Assembly: GCA_902729315.2 (NCBI GenBank)
Contig: LR746272.1
Location: 1,674,001 to 1,738,000, forward strand
From: Spirodela intermedia
Lineage: Eukaryota > Streptophyta > Magnoliopsida > Alismatales > Araceae
Direction of reading: 5' to 3'
Length of the DNA: 64,000 nucleotides
The first letter of the stretch is position 1. Every line of letters starts with the position of its first letter. Of this stretch, positions 1-15,907 are shown piece after piece. A model generated the notes under the pieces. The model was not told where the DNA came from, ran no database searches, and saw only the letters and a program-made list of their open reading frames with translations. The position numbers were made by a program, and so were the translations under genes.

Positions 1-219
1 TGCTTGTGTTCAAACCATTACTTGCTCAAATCATTTTGGAGATACCCAACAAAGGACGACCTTATACCCGCATCTAATTCAGATACATTCAAATACTTTT
101 TAGCTTTTTATTAAACTCATATGAAACATTTTCATTGTTAGGGATTGTTCCACTAATCTTGGATAATATTATGGCAACTGACATGTGGCGTTAACCTTGC
201 TGTTCCTTGTCCTTTTTAG

Positions 220-4277
<4,058 letters not shown>

Positions 4278-4686
4278 GAGCAGGCCCACGGTCAACCCTC
4301 CTCTATCCTTGCGACGCCCATGTTTTTTCTTCTATCGCAGACGCCATTCAGTTAACGGCGGTGCAACCTCGCCGGAAGGAAAGAGGAAATTTTCCCGACA
4401 TTCCGTGTTCTTCGTTCTCATGCAGTCAATAAACTTATCTCACAATCGGTGGGGATCTCAGGCGTTCCAAGATGTCGGGAAGCCGACCCAATTTAGCATA
4501 TTTTATGTGGAAAATCAGTACAATATTTGACTTTTCTCAGGGTGCCCACTGTTACAAGGAGTTGACAAAACAATCAAAACTGTGCATGATACAATCTTCT
4601 TCTATCGATTAAATATATATAAATATATATGAAATAAATAGAGCCTACTTGCTACCGTCGAGTATAGATGGGTCCTAGCAGAGCTC
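4278..4686. other. Convergent 3' region between PGM and the first pectin methylesterase
   Basis: 409 bases between the PGM stop and the stop of the opposing esterase. It holds an AATAAA polyadenylation-like signal for PGM at 4428-4433 and an AT-rich run near 4610-4640. No coding sequence seen. The two transcripts converge and their 3' UTRs could overlap. Confidence 0.6.
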
Positions 4687-6368
4687 TCAGAGCCCCGGCG
4701 TGAAAGGGACCCCGGTGGCCGGAATCCACGAGTTACCCCCCAGGAAGCTCCCCACGGTGAACTTCCCGGCCTCCGCCGCGCTGGTGATCACGCGGTACCC
4801 GCCCCACTTCACGCGGCCGCCTGTGCCGGCGCCGGCGCCGGTGTTTTTGTACTCTCCGTAGTAGAGCGTCTTCAGGGCGAAGCTCCCGCTCCACTCGAGC
4901 CACCCCGCCGGAGCGATGAGCCCGTCCAGGGTGCACTGCATGAACACGGTGCGCGAGTACTCCCTCCATGGCCGGCCTAGGAAGGTCTTGAAGGAACTCT
5001 GCACCGGCTTCAGGTCAGACGCCGCCGTCACCTTCGAATTGTGGACGGAGATGCCGGTGTTCTCGTTGGGGTCCGATCGGCCCTGCGCCGTGATGGTATT
5101 CTTCTGGTTGCTCATCGGCTTCCGCACGTAGATGTTGCAGTTCTGGAGGACGGCCACGGCGTCGCCGAAAATGAAGTCGACGGTGCCGTAGATGTCGCAG
5201 TCGCGGTAGAACTGGCGCTGGGAGTGCACGTAGAGCGTGTCCTGGTAGCCCTTGAAGCTGCAGCGGTAGAAGACGGAGAGGTCCGCGCCGGAGCGGAGCG
5301 CTACCGCCTGGTGCTTCGCCGCCCCCGCCGTGTTCTCGAAGGTGATGTCCTTCGCGATGAACCCGTCTCCGACGACGGCTGAGGTGCAGTGCCGGGGAAG
5401 ATCAGAAATACTTTCTTTTTATAGAAATGAACAAGTATGTGGGTAATTCGAAAGTAAGGTGGAGTAGAAAGATTACCGAATGTGGCGGAGCGGAATGTGG
5501 TGGAGCCGTCTTGAACGTTGCGGCTGCCGGTGACGACAGTGGAGTCGATGCCGTCGCCGACGATCATCAGATTCTTCATCGACTTGGGAATGTCGACGTT
5601 CTCCTTGTAGACCCCGGCCTTCACGCGGATGACGAACCTCTTGGTGCTGCTCCTCAGCTTCGCGGCAGCGGCGACCGCCTCCGAGATAGTCTTGTAGTTC
5701 CCTGACCCGTCCTTCGCCACCACGAGGTCGGCTTTCACCGACGAGCTCTGGAGCAGCTTCCGGTCGCCGGCGGAGACCCACGACGGGAACCCCCTCGAGA
5801 GCAGCCGCCGGCCGCCGCCACCGCCGCCGAGCATAGTCGCGGCGTTGGCCCTCGTCACGGCGAGCGAGTTGCTGAGAAACTGAGAGACGTTCGTCGAGAT
5901 GAATGGCATCGCCGCCTTCGCCACGGGCGACAGGTTGAGCTCGGTGAACCCGTTCAGGCAGGTCTGATGGTCGGCAATGGTGGCGCTCAGCCACGTGAGC
6001 ACGTCATCACCGGACAGCGGCGCTGAGGAGGACCTTAAGGACCTGTTGAGGTTGTGGATGGTATCCTCAGCGAGCTCCATGCAGTCAGCCCAGGCCGCCC
6101 TGGTAGGCCCGTCGAACAAGAACTGTTTCACAGCAGACGCCAGCTTCACTGTCAGCTGGACTCGCGCCATTGCGCCCCGGAGATTAAACAGGTTGAACCC
6201 TAATAATGCCTTCTCGTCGCCGAAGTGGGGACTGGCTTGTGCAATGGAGTAGCAAGCCTCTGGGTACGGCATCTGCTTGCATGAAGTAACAGGGACTGCG
6301 TCCGCCAGCCCCAGGATCCCGACGAGACACAGGCTCAGCAAACAGCCAAGTTCCAAGAGCTTGGCCAT
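4687..6368 (-). CDS. Type I pectin methylesterase with inhibitor-like pro-domain (copy 1)
   Basis: Removes methyl esters from homogalacturonan in the wall (CE8). Two exons, 6368-5477 and 5378-4687, with a 98-base GT-AG intron; 527 residues. The ATG at 6368 was chosen because it places a hydrophobic signal peptide (MAKLLELGCLLSLCLVG) at the very N-terminus; an in-frame ATG at 6389 would add seven residues. Residues about 30-190 form the PMEI-like pro-region with its four conserved Cys; a basic RRLL site near 205 and RKLL slightly later are the usual subtilase cleavage motifs. Catalytic domain: Q321, Q343, D344 (GYQDTLY), D365 (DFIFG), R433 and W435 (LGRPW), all intact. Tandem paralogue of the gene at 8703-10793; exon 2 of the pair is nearly identical. 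Confidence 0.96.
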
Positions 6369-6415
6369 TTCCTTGGCTCTAATCAACAACTTCGAAGACG
6401 ACTGCTAGAGCGAGC

Positions 6416-6500
6416 GAGAGAGAGAGAGAGAGAAAGGGAGAGAGTCTATGGACTTCGGCTGCGTAGTGGGAAAGGAGAGAGACCTCTCGGCGCTATTTAT
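6416..6500 (-). promoter_or_regulatory. Core promoter and CT-rich leader of esterase copy 1
   Basis: On the coding strand ATAAATAG (6500-6493) is a TATA-like box about 125 bases before the ATG at 6368, followed by a pyrimidine microsatellite, (CT)n at 6433-6416, in the expected 5' UTR. Position and motif only; no transcription start is known. Confidence 0.5.
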
Positions 6501-7441
6501 GGAGTCGGGGCTAAAGAAAGTCATGGAGATTGCGTAGCGTGGGCAATCTCTCTTCCATGACATAGTTCACTGTTCTTCCAGTGAGTCTAAAACCAGGAAA
6601 CAGGAGAATCGTGGGTTCGGTGGATTCCACTCGTGAGGCGCGGCGACGGAGAGCAGACATTCAGACGGCGGTCGAAGAAATGACGCGTTTTCTGACGATT
6701 CTGGAGACCAGGACAGATGCAGCTGGCGATTGGACAGGAGTTGACCCTCGATCTATGCTTCTACTTGTGGGTGGGGGTTTTGCTGTTTGCCGGCCGTCTC
6801 CGGCGAAGGTCCTGGTTTTCCTCTCTCTCTCTCTCTCCCTCCCTCCCGGTCCCCTCGCCTTCCTAACTGGTTTTGTTTTGCGGATGAGGACGGGCAGTAA
6901 CGACACGTTGTCTCTATCATTTATACAAATGGACCCATCTTATACACGTGCCTATGTTATACCAGGGCAGGAAAGAGAATGCTTGCGTGGATTACGGTTT
7001 GCGCTCCGGGGCTGTTCTCTCTCTAGAATGGGATAACGTTGACTTTCTACTGATACCTCTAGCTTTTTTCCTCAAAATGGGCTGAAATCGCAAAAAGGCC
7101 CATTACTAACCGAAAGTTGATATTCTAAGAGGAAGAGGGAAATGGACCACCTCCTTTCTGCCCTCCTCCCACAGCCAGCCAATCCCTTACACGCATAAAA
7201 GAAAATTGTTGGGGAGCTCCACGTCGATGCGGTGGATTAATCATTCTCTCTCTCTTGCTTCTCTCTCTCGCTCTCCCATGCATAAAGAAGAATGTGTAAG
7301 GATCTCAGCGTCGATGTGGCCGTTTATTCTCGATTCGCACTCTCTCTCTCTCTCTCCCCTCCTTTCTCTGTGACTCTCTCTCATCATGCATGACGGAGAA
7401 TGTGCGGAGACCCTACGTTGATGTGCCGGATTATTCTCCCA

Positions 7442-7476
<35 letters not shown>

Positions 7477-8702
7477 CCCTCGTGGATGAAAGGGGCACGT
7501 GTGGGGATCTACACGTCGACGTGGGTGATCATTGCCGGCCATTCCTTCATAAAGGAGAAAAGGGGAGGGAGTGGGAGGGTTCGGCATGAGAGCAAGTTTT
7601 CCTGCCGTGCATGAGTTTACTGCCGGCGGCCGGCGGGCGCTGGGTAAGTGTACAGAGGCTTCTTTATCTTCGGTAGACGTCATATCAGCTCGTCTTTGAG
7701 GCGATAAACAAGTCTGAAAAATACTGGGCCTCTTGAGTCGAGAGTAGGCGACCCCAATCACGCTTTCTTAGGCCGGATCCTAACTCGGCGCAGATGCAGA
7801 TGGGTTCATCAAGATAAGCCCTTCCACTATCATCTGATTCAAGTCTGGCTGGAAGAAAGATTGTTTTTTTCTACCTAAAAGGCCTCTCATTATTAAGATG
7901 AAAGCTTCGGCCGGACCTGGCCGGCATCTTTCGCAGTCGGGGTTGGTTTCATTGAAAGCCCTCTTGGCCGAATTCAGAAGCACTAATCGATCAACCGAGA
8001 ATCGTCGAATTGGCGGTTCTATGTAGGGTTCATTCAGTATTCGATCTCACGCTCGGCATTCATGCGGACCCTGGGTGTTTGAATAGCTTACGTATATCAC
8101 CGGTCTTCGGCTATCACAGGCTGCAAGTGTTCTTCAATATGGCCAATCTTCTGGAGAGCATCACAGGAAATCTCGACCCATCTGCTCGGCTCAACCCTAA
8201 GAAAATAGCTACAAAAATATTGGTTTTTCTCGTCGCAAGTGTGAGCATCCCCCAATTCAGTTAGCTATCTGTCTCTCTCACTATCTATGTGTAAGCAATC
8301 ATAAAGTAAGATGAAGGGTACTGTGGTTTGAGAGGGAGGAAATCAACCTCATATTATCCTCAAATAATTTACCTTGGAATTAGCTCCCGGCCTCATCTAG
8401 TTCAAGCGTATCGACGACGGACGGAACCATAAGGTTGCTTGCGATGGGATGATACTCTGAATGAATTGACAGTTTACCAACCAGTGGACTTTGCACTGTA
8501 TTATGTTACATCCTATCATTCTTTATTGCGTTGTCTCTCCTTAATTGAAGATGACGAACGCCGATTTGATATTGAAAACCTTGGCATACATCATGAAAAC
8601 GTCACGTGTAATATACACAAAACTTATTAACCTATGCACAGAACATTATACACGAAACTTAGGGTTTCTTACTTCCTCGACTTTTCTCCCCGTCATATCT
8701 CA
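6501..8702. other. Intergenic region between the tandem esterases
   Basis: About 2.2 kb between the promoter of copy 1 and the stop of copy 2. It holds CT microsatellites (6815-6845, 7245-7490) and the diverged tandem repeat listed separately. The short open frames here are low-complexity or lack family resemblance, so I call no gene. Confidence 0.6.
7211..7540. repeat. Diverged tandem repeat of about 87-108 bp with CT cores
   Basis: Four related units share a core like GGATCTCACGTCGATG followed by a GGATTATTCTC-type segment and a long CT tract; three also carry a CATGCAT or AATGTG segment. The CGTCGATG-type core starts at 7222, 7309, 7417 and 7514 (spacing 87, 108, 97). Units are too diverged for a simple microsatellite and look like an old minisatellite expanded around CT runs. 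Confidence 0.65.
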
Positions 8703-10793
8703 TTAAAGCCCGGAGGTAAAAGGGACCCCGGTGGCCGGAATCCATGAGCTGCCCCCCAAGAAGCTTCCCACGGTGAACTTCCCGGCCTCCGTCGCGCTGG
8801 TGATCACGCGGTACCCGCCCCACTTCACGCGGCCGCTGGTGCCGGCGCCGGCGCCGGTGTTCTGGTACTCTCCGTAGTAGAGCGTCTTCAGGGCGAAGCT
8901 CCCGCTCCACTCGAGCCACCCCGCCGGGTCGATGAGCCCGTCCAGGGTGCTTTTCATGAACACGGTGCGCGAGTACTGCTTCCATGGCCGGCCGAGGAAG
9001 GTCTTGAAGGAACCCTGCACCGGCTTCAGGTCCGATGCCGCCGTCACCCTCGAGTTGTGGATGGAGATGCCAGTGTTCTCGTTGGGGTCCGATCGGCCCT
9101 GCGCCGTGATGGTATTCTTCTGGTTGCTCATCGGCTTCCGCACGAAGATGTTGCAGTTCTGGAGGACTGTCACAGCGTCGCCGAAGATGAAGTCGACGGT
9201 GCCGTAGATGTCGCAGTCGCGGTAGAACTGGCGCTGGGAGTGCACGTAGAGCGTGTCCTGATAGCCCTTGAAGCTGCAGCGGTAGAAGACGGAGAGGTCC
9301 GCGCCGGAGCGGAAAGCCACCGCCTGGTGCTTCGCCGCCCCCGCCGTGTTCTGGAAGGTGATGTCCCTCGCGATGAACCCATCGCCGACGGCCGCTGAGA
9401 GGAGGAAGAGATAAAGTAAGTGACGTCAGCCCCGAAGATGAACACAAACATTCGACTGGTTTAGTCTAGCAGAAAAAAAAAAGAAGATGCCACGGGTTTC
9501 TTGCCGTCTCACGCTTCACAATACCCGTAATGGAAGGATGAATAATATATATTATTACATCTGTTACGAAAGCTTCTTCATATTTATTTCTCAGACAATC
9601 TATCCACTCACATGGCGATATCATTCGTCGTTTAAAGCCTTTAAAAACCTCTTTGTCCAGCCGTGATGCTGCTGAGATCCCATCCAAAGTATTAGACTTT
9701 GTGGGTTATTGGTTGACCCAGTGAGTTTAGACGTTCTTGGTAACCTAATATACTTACAGATTATCTGCTAAGACTAGCAGATAATCTAGCTCCAGGTACG
9801 GTAGTCTATGCTTTTTGTTATGTTAGGATAACTCTCAATAGCAATATTCTTTTTATGTGTGCTATTTTGATGAATAAATTTTAAATAAATATTACGCAAG
9901 GAATTCTTGAGGAAGAGATATAACTTACCAACGGTCGCCGATTGGAAAGTCGTGGAGCCATCTTGGACATTCTTGTTCCCCGTGACGACGGTTTGATCGA
10001 TCCCGTCGCCGACGAGCATGATATTCTTCCCCGTGATCTGTACGTTCTCGCTGTAAACCCCGGCTTTCACCTGGATGACGAATCTGCCGCTGCCGCTCCG
10101 CTTCGAGGCGGCCGCCACCGCCTCCGAGATCGTCTTGTAATTCCCAGAGCCGTCCTTCGCCACCACAACGTCAGCCTTCACCGACGAGCTCTGGAGTAGC
10201 TTCCGATCGGCAGCGGAGACCCAAGTAGGGAATCCCTGCGAGAGCAGCCGCCGGCTACCGCCGCCAAGATTAGTGATGACATTCGACTTGGTCACGGCGA
10301 GCGAGTTGCTGAGCATCTGCGAGATGTTGCTCGAAGCGAAAGGCGAGGACGCCAAGCGAGACCCCAGGTCAAAGTCCTGGAACCCGTTCAGGCAGGTCTG
10401 GTGGTCGGCGATGGTGGCGCTCAGCCATGTCAGCTCGTCGTCGGAGGGCGTCGTCGTCGTTGAACCCACCAACCGGTTAAGGTGGCTGATTGTCTGATCA
10501 GAGAGCTCCAGGCAATCCTGCCAGGCTGCCCTGCTCCGCGGATCTAGCTTTTGAAGATCAACGGCCGAGGCCTGGGTACGAATCAGCTTTGCTCGTTGCA
10601 TGGCCGCGCGCAGGCTAAGCTGGGCAAAGCTGAACGTCGTCTTGCCCTCGGCAGCAAGGGAAGCAGAACTGAGAACAGAGCTGCAGACATCTGGATACGG
10701 GGTCTGACTGCATGAGGTTATCGGCTGTCCACTCACAAAGCCTACGACGACTGTAAGGGACACGTAGAACAAGCACACTACAAGCTTCCCCAT
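8703..10793 (-). CDS. Type I pectin methylesterase with inhibitor-like pro-domain (copy 2)
   Basis: Same enzyme class as the gene at 4687-6368. Exons 10793-9929 and 9394-8703, GT-AG intron of 534 bases at the same position and phase as in copy 1; 518 residues. A signal peptide (MGKLVVCLFYVSLTVVVGFVSG) precedes the PMEI-like pro-region, RRLL and RKLL processing sites and the catalytic domain with Q312, Q334, D335, D356, R424 and W426. The 692-base exon 2 is the same length as in copy 1, and about 15 of 203 compared residues differ, whereas the pro-region is far more diverged. The larger intron is AT-rich, unlike the exons. The gene should be catalytically competent; tissue or substrate preference cannot be read from sequence. 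Confidence 0.96.
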
Positions 10794-10829
10794 GGGAACT
10801 TTCTCCCTCCCGCTCCCTATCCCTCCCTT

Positions 10830-10936
10830 CCTCTGGCTCTCTCTCTCTCTGGCTCTCTCCCCTACACAAGCCTTATTCAGCTGTAGGCTGAACCGCTGGA
10901 TGGCTGTCTAGAGGGAGCCGTGGCCTTCCTTTTATA
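10830..10936 (-). promoter_or_regulatory. Core promoter and GA-rich leader of esterase copy 2
   Basis: The coding strand has TATAAAA at 10936-10930, about 140 bases before the ATG at 10793, directly preceded by CATGCA. A GA-rich purine tract (coding strand, 10860-10830) follows in the leader. Copy 1 has the opposite-strand (CT) version, so the duplicates differ in leader composition. Confidence 0.5.
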
Positions 10937-13199
10937 TGCATGTCATGGGGGAAGGTTGCAGGAAGAATGACGGAGGGAGAGATTTGGTTTTTCTTTTCTG
11001 CGAATCATGGCCGAGAGACCAAAATAAGAGATATACTAAAAGCCTTTGTCCGTCGTTATTGTGGAGCCCACGGCTCGGAAGGCGACTACTGTTGTTAAAC
11101 GAGCGGCCACATATTCATGAGTCGTATATGGCTCCACAGGGGACTCGTTCGTTCTGTCGAGCAAGGTATTGGTGTCCCGTATCTCCTCCGTCTGACTCCA
11201 AAGGCTTCGACCGTCCAACGGTTTTGACTATGGGAGATTGTGGTCACCGATGTAACAGGCAATGAAAGTAGAGAGAGAGAGATTGATGAGAGCGATTCAT
11301 AGAGTTTCACCTAAGGGGCGCTTGGTCTTCGGACAGTGCGCAAGGGGCTAAGGGGCTGTCCCGTCGAGTGATTCGACGTGTGGAGGATGGGATCACGGGT
11401 TAGGTCATCTATTCCGGCGTCCACCAGCCCCTCGGTTTTCAGCAGTCAAACCCGTATGGACGAGAGAAGAAACGGTCAAACGATTCGCTTCCAGACCTAA
11501 GACAGCTGGATGCCTCCCTTCCGCGGAGAGGATCTCTTTGGATGGAGCAGTCCAATTACGCAGAATTGAGGGCACACGAGACAGAGAGATATCGATAGGA
11601 CCAGAAGCTCTCGCTGATTGTGATGTTCACGACGCTGAGTGCTACTTGGAACGTATGATCTCTGGCCAATGACTTTGGCTGTGTGGACACGCCCGTGCGA
11701 CCTTTCCGGCGGCGTAGAAGGAGATCTGGGAGCGAGCAAGCCTTTGGAGTAAATGAGACGATTGCCCCCGGGTACCGCAGGGCAGTCTCGTGAAGAGCCC
11801 CCTCATCCCTTCTGTTGACCTCTCTGGTTGGCCCCAGCGTCATTTTCCTCACCAACTTGTAGTTTATTCTCCATAGTTCTGATGACCTAGGAAGCTTCTC
11901 TCCGCGTGGGCATGAAGGATGCCGGAGTTCTTGGCGTGCGCCCCGTTGATCATCATCTACGGGGATTGGTTAGTCCACAGATGACGGGAACAGTTCATTC
12001 GGCCGTTGCAGTTTTAGTTTATTAAACCCTCCCAATTCGGTGGATTTTGGAGAGGATAGGTCTCCTTTGGGGAGGGTCCAAACGGACCAGCGGTCGCCAA
12101 CTACCTGGCATTCTTCCACTCTCCTAAATGATCCTGACCACCTCCCTCCCTCCTGAAGTAGGTATATTTTGTGAGGGTAGGTCTCCTCGCGAAGGGAGGG
12201 AACGGAGTGGCCATAGCTGGCTGCCGGGTCTTCGAGACAGACATTTCACAGCTCTCTCTTTGTCAAAGCACCAAACATTGGACAGCCCGCGCCGTGCAAA
12301 CCACCCATCACTGGTTTCTTCTCTAAGTTCCCGTTGACACCGCTCGGCAGGCTTCATCCTGCCTGCCGCTCGTCGACGCCGGTGCTCACATAACACGTTG
12401 CGTGAGCATTCAAATCCATGCGTTTGCATTAGGTGGCATGATATTAAACGCCGTGTGTCCTGATCGGACAGGATGGGATTAGTAAACTAATGACTTGGCA
12501 ATCCCGACACGCTAAGCGGCTCCTCATGTCCATTAATTGGAAGATGGATTCCGCGAGTATCTCTGCTGCAATAATGATCGAAGATCGTCTGGACCATGGA
12601 ACAAATATAGTATATTTCTGCCGATTATGTTGTGTGTTTATCTACCTCTTGTCCGTGCTAATACTTGATTAGGAAATCCAATCAGATCTGAGCAACTCCT
12701 CACTATGACCAACATGAAGATAAAGTAAAGTATATTCGATACTATGGTCTATACCGAATATAGGAACAAACTCCGTGTCACGGACACAGGTTGGGCAGGT
12801 CTCCTGACAACCTAACATGCGTTGACGTCAGACTACGCGGGATTTTAATGCGGAACCGGAAGCCTCGAGTTTATGAGAAATTGAAGTCTTCATTTGATTG
12901 GCTTGACCTTGGATGGAGTTTGAAGTGGGAACTAGTGGATAATATCGTATATGAAGTGGATAAGCTTTCCCCCGTGAAAGACGTTACTTTGGATGGATAA
13001 AAGTTATTTGGACTCTTGCATCTAAAATGACAGACAAACATGAAATGACGGAATCATTGCAAAGATATTTGAAAAACTGGGGTCCCACCTTTTCTTGTTA
13101 TGAGGCTCAAAGTGGAGACTAGATTGAAACATAAGCTCAACTCGTTCCTTATCCACATCGAGTCTAGATCTTGATATGGCTCAGAACAAGAACTTTGAA

Positions 13200-13202
<3 letters not shown>

Positions 13203-13240
<38 letters not shown>
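13203..13240. repeat. (CT)19 microsatellite
   Basis: Uninterrupted CT dinucleotides in intergenic DNA between esterase copy 2 and RAD4. Confidence 0.95.
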
Positions 13241-13243
<3 letters not shown>

Positions 13244-15116
13244 CGAACAGACAAAACTAGACTAGAGCTTCACAAGAATCCGACCTAAAGCCCAGTTTTC
13301 AAATCTTCTCACACTTGGGTCTCGATCTTGTAAAAAAAAATCTACGCCAGTTTGACCCACTAATTCCCTCCATAGTTTCTCTTTCCACTGACAAAGAAAT
13401 AAGAATATATCCAGTAGAGCCGTCCAGAGTCAAACTGGGCTGGAATTCAGATAAAATGATGAGATAATTTTGGCATGCCACTCTCATTTTATCTTAAAAA
13501 AATATTTTTAAATGATAAAATCAGTTCAGATTCACGTATCCTATCTTTCACCAGATAAAATCATCGATCCCCAAATGCACGTTTTGGTTGCATCATAGAA
13601 TGACCACAAAACGGGCAGTCAAACAGATAGTAAACCAAGATACTTTAAGATTTTTATTTTATTTTTCTCCCCAGTTTTCGTCTTATCTTATCTACTTCAC
13701 GAATGTCATCTCAGATTGACGGGGACCCTGCTGGGTTAACAGACCATGAGTCAAAATATTTGCTTCACCAGAGGTTAACGCGTAGTCTCCCAACAGTTGA
13801 CTCTAACGTGTGGAGAGCTGTAGAGTGGTGATAATCGGATCTCCCCGAGGGGTCATCCTCGACGCGTTATGACCTAACGAACTAGTTGACCGAGGCTTAT
13901 CACCCCCGAGTAAAGGCTTTTCCTGCATGGTCTTACTCGGTTGAAACCCAGCAAGGTACCTCGCATCTCTTGAAACGTCCGTCAGGGTTCCAGAAGATCG
14001 CCAGCAAACGAACAAAAACAAAATCCTAAGTAATTCGGAATTTTTATTTGCGCACGAGCGTGCGTCAATTTAACGATTAGAATAGAGACGTAGGCGGCGC
14101 ATATCCAGACAGAAAAGATAAAAAAGGAAGGAAAGGTGCCGTGCTTGACCTCCGCTATCTCCCGTCGGAAGATTGCGGACGTGTACACTAACGGAGGTCA
14201 GACTGGGGATGAGCGTCCGAAGCACGGGAGCAGTTTGATTGTTCTGGACTGATCGCTACGTACCCCGAGGAAAGACAAGGAGTCGTCACTATGCAAAGAG
14301 AGACTGATATACGACTCGAAGAGGCGTACATGACAAGGAAAAGCTAACAGGGTGGTAGCTGGTGGCGGCCAGTTTGAACGAGTCCGACCGCTCGAGCTTC
14401 TTCAGGGTGGGGAGAGATAGATAGATAGATAGAGAGAGAGAGGTTGGAAGCTTGTACAAGTATAAGGAGAAGAGAGGTGCAGGCTTGGGAAATTTGACGG
14501 GGACCTTCTGATTGGCGGGCTTTCGCTGTCTGGGGGGGTTCGTCGCAGCCAGGCCCCGAGAGAAACGAGAGATCTTAGAAGCTGAGCACTCAACAACTCC
14601 ACCGGAATAATAAATGGAGTACCTGTCTGGGGGCGGCGGGCACCAGCGGCGGCGGGTAGATAGTGCGGCGACGCCTTGTCTTCAACGGTTGTGACGAGCG
14701 TCTGTATCTCGATAACTATTGGCATGGTTTCTAAAAACGATTGCCTACCAACCCAAGCGGAAACTCCTGCATTCCAGATGAGCCCAAGCCCTGAGATCAT
14801 CGTTTATGCATCAATGGACGGACAGATTGGTAGCTTGAAGATTCGGCGGAGGAATGATGTAGCTGCTTGAATTGAAGTTCTGTAGGAGGCTCCGTCAATC
14901 CATGTCCGCCCGTTAAAGGGAATCAATGACTGGTTGAGGCGGGAGGACGCTGACGGCGCAGGCATTGCCTTATGTCATTACAATGCTCCCAAGACAAAAA
15001 TCTTAAGCAGTGCGTTATGTCAGATATGTCCACTTAAGTCTATATCTTCAGCATCAGCACGCACATTCGATGCTTCATCTGGAAAAAAAACATCTCTGAC
15101 TCTGAATATCAACGTC

Positions 15117-15480
15117 TCTTCTCTCTATCTTTCATCTATCTTTCATCTATCGGTCGATCGATCGATCGATCTCTCACTCTATCCATCTATCTACCAATCT
15201 ATCTATCTATATATCATCTATCCATCTATCTGCCTATCTATCTATCATCTATCCAGTAATCTATCCCTCTCACTATCCATCTATCATCTATCCATTAATA
15301 TATCCCTCTCACTATCTATCTATCTGTATATCGATCTCTCACTCTATCCATCTATCTACCTATCTATCTATCATCTATCCAGTAATCTATCTCTCTCACT
15401 ATCCATCTATAATCTATCCATTAATATATCCCTCACTATCTATCAACCTATCTCTCTGTATCTATGTCGATATATGTGCA
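15117..15480. repeat. Compound ATCT/CTAT satellite with a higher-order duplication
   Basis: About 360 bases of degenerate ATCT tetranucleotides with a short (ATCG)n block at 15151-15170. A larger unit beginning GATCTCTCACTCTATCC occurs at 15168 and again at 15333, a period of 165 bases, and the copies share variant tetramers (CCAGTAATC, CCATTAATATATCCC) in the same order. This indicates duplication of a whole block, not only slippage. Confidence 0.85.
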
Positions 15481-15907
15481 TAAATATCAAAATCCCAATC
15501 ACGTGGCAAACGGGGAAAACTCTAATAAATTGCAGGAACCATGGTAAACAGAAATCGCTACTAAAATTAGGCAAGTCAATGGATCTACCCATCCTGGAGC
15601 CCAGCCCGGCACAATTTTCTGAGCTTGGGTCACTAAATCGAACATAGAGAGGAATACGCCCGACCCGAGAGTGGATTTTCTCATCTAGGCCGATTCTGAT
15701 CTCCGACAGGGTCAAACCCGAGAACCCAGAACCCTCTCTCACATACTATTTTCAGAAATTAGCACCATAACATGAAAGCCAAAATGTGCACATTGCAACT
15801 TGCTCCATCAAAACTACATTGAAGACGGAATCATTCGAAGAGGGCCGCAGAAAATATCTACATCCATCTACATGTGAAGGGTAAGACGACTAGTTTACAA
15901 CGCCAGA

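Larger units (their letters stand above)
10937..15907. other. Long intergenic region without a recognised gene
   Basis: About 5 kb between esterase copy 2 and the 3' end of RAD4. It contains a (CT)n run at 13203-13240, the ATCT-type compound satellite at 15117-15480, and a loose duplication of a GAGGRTAGGTCTCCT segment at about 12050 and 12174. No frame resembles a known family; the longest open frame (14934-15647) is mostly translated microsatellite. Several TTGAC motifs are present but not obviously above chance. Confidence 0.55.

Noticed and set aside
7211-7540. Spaced repeats that might suggest a CRISPR-like array
   Set aside because: Nuclear plant DNA, diverged units with CT cores and irregular spacing; an ordinary minisatellite.
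8659-9447. 262-codon minus-strand frame over esterase copy 2 exon 2
   Set aside because: Shifted frame of the genuine exon; Arg/His/Pro-rich with no motif.
12124-12429. 101-codon minus-strand frame in the 5-kb intergenic region
   Set aside because: No recognisable domain, and codon use is unlike neighbouring genes.
14934-15647. Open frame of 237 codons on the plus strand
   Set aside because: Most of it is translated ATCT microsatellite (Ser/Leu/Ile/Tyr repeats); no family resemblance.
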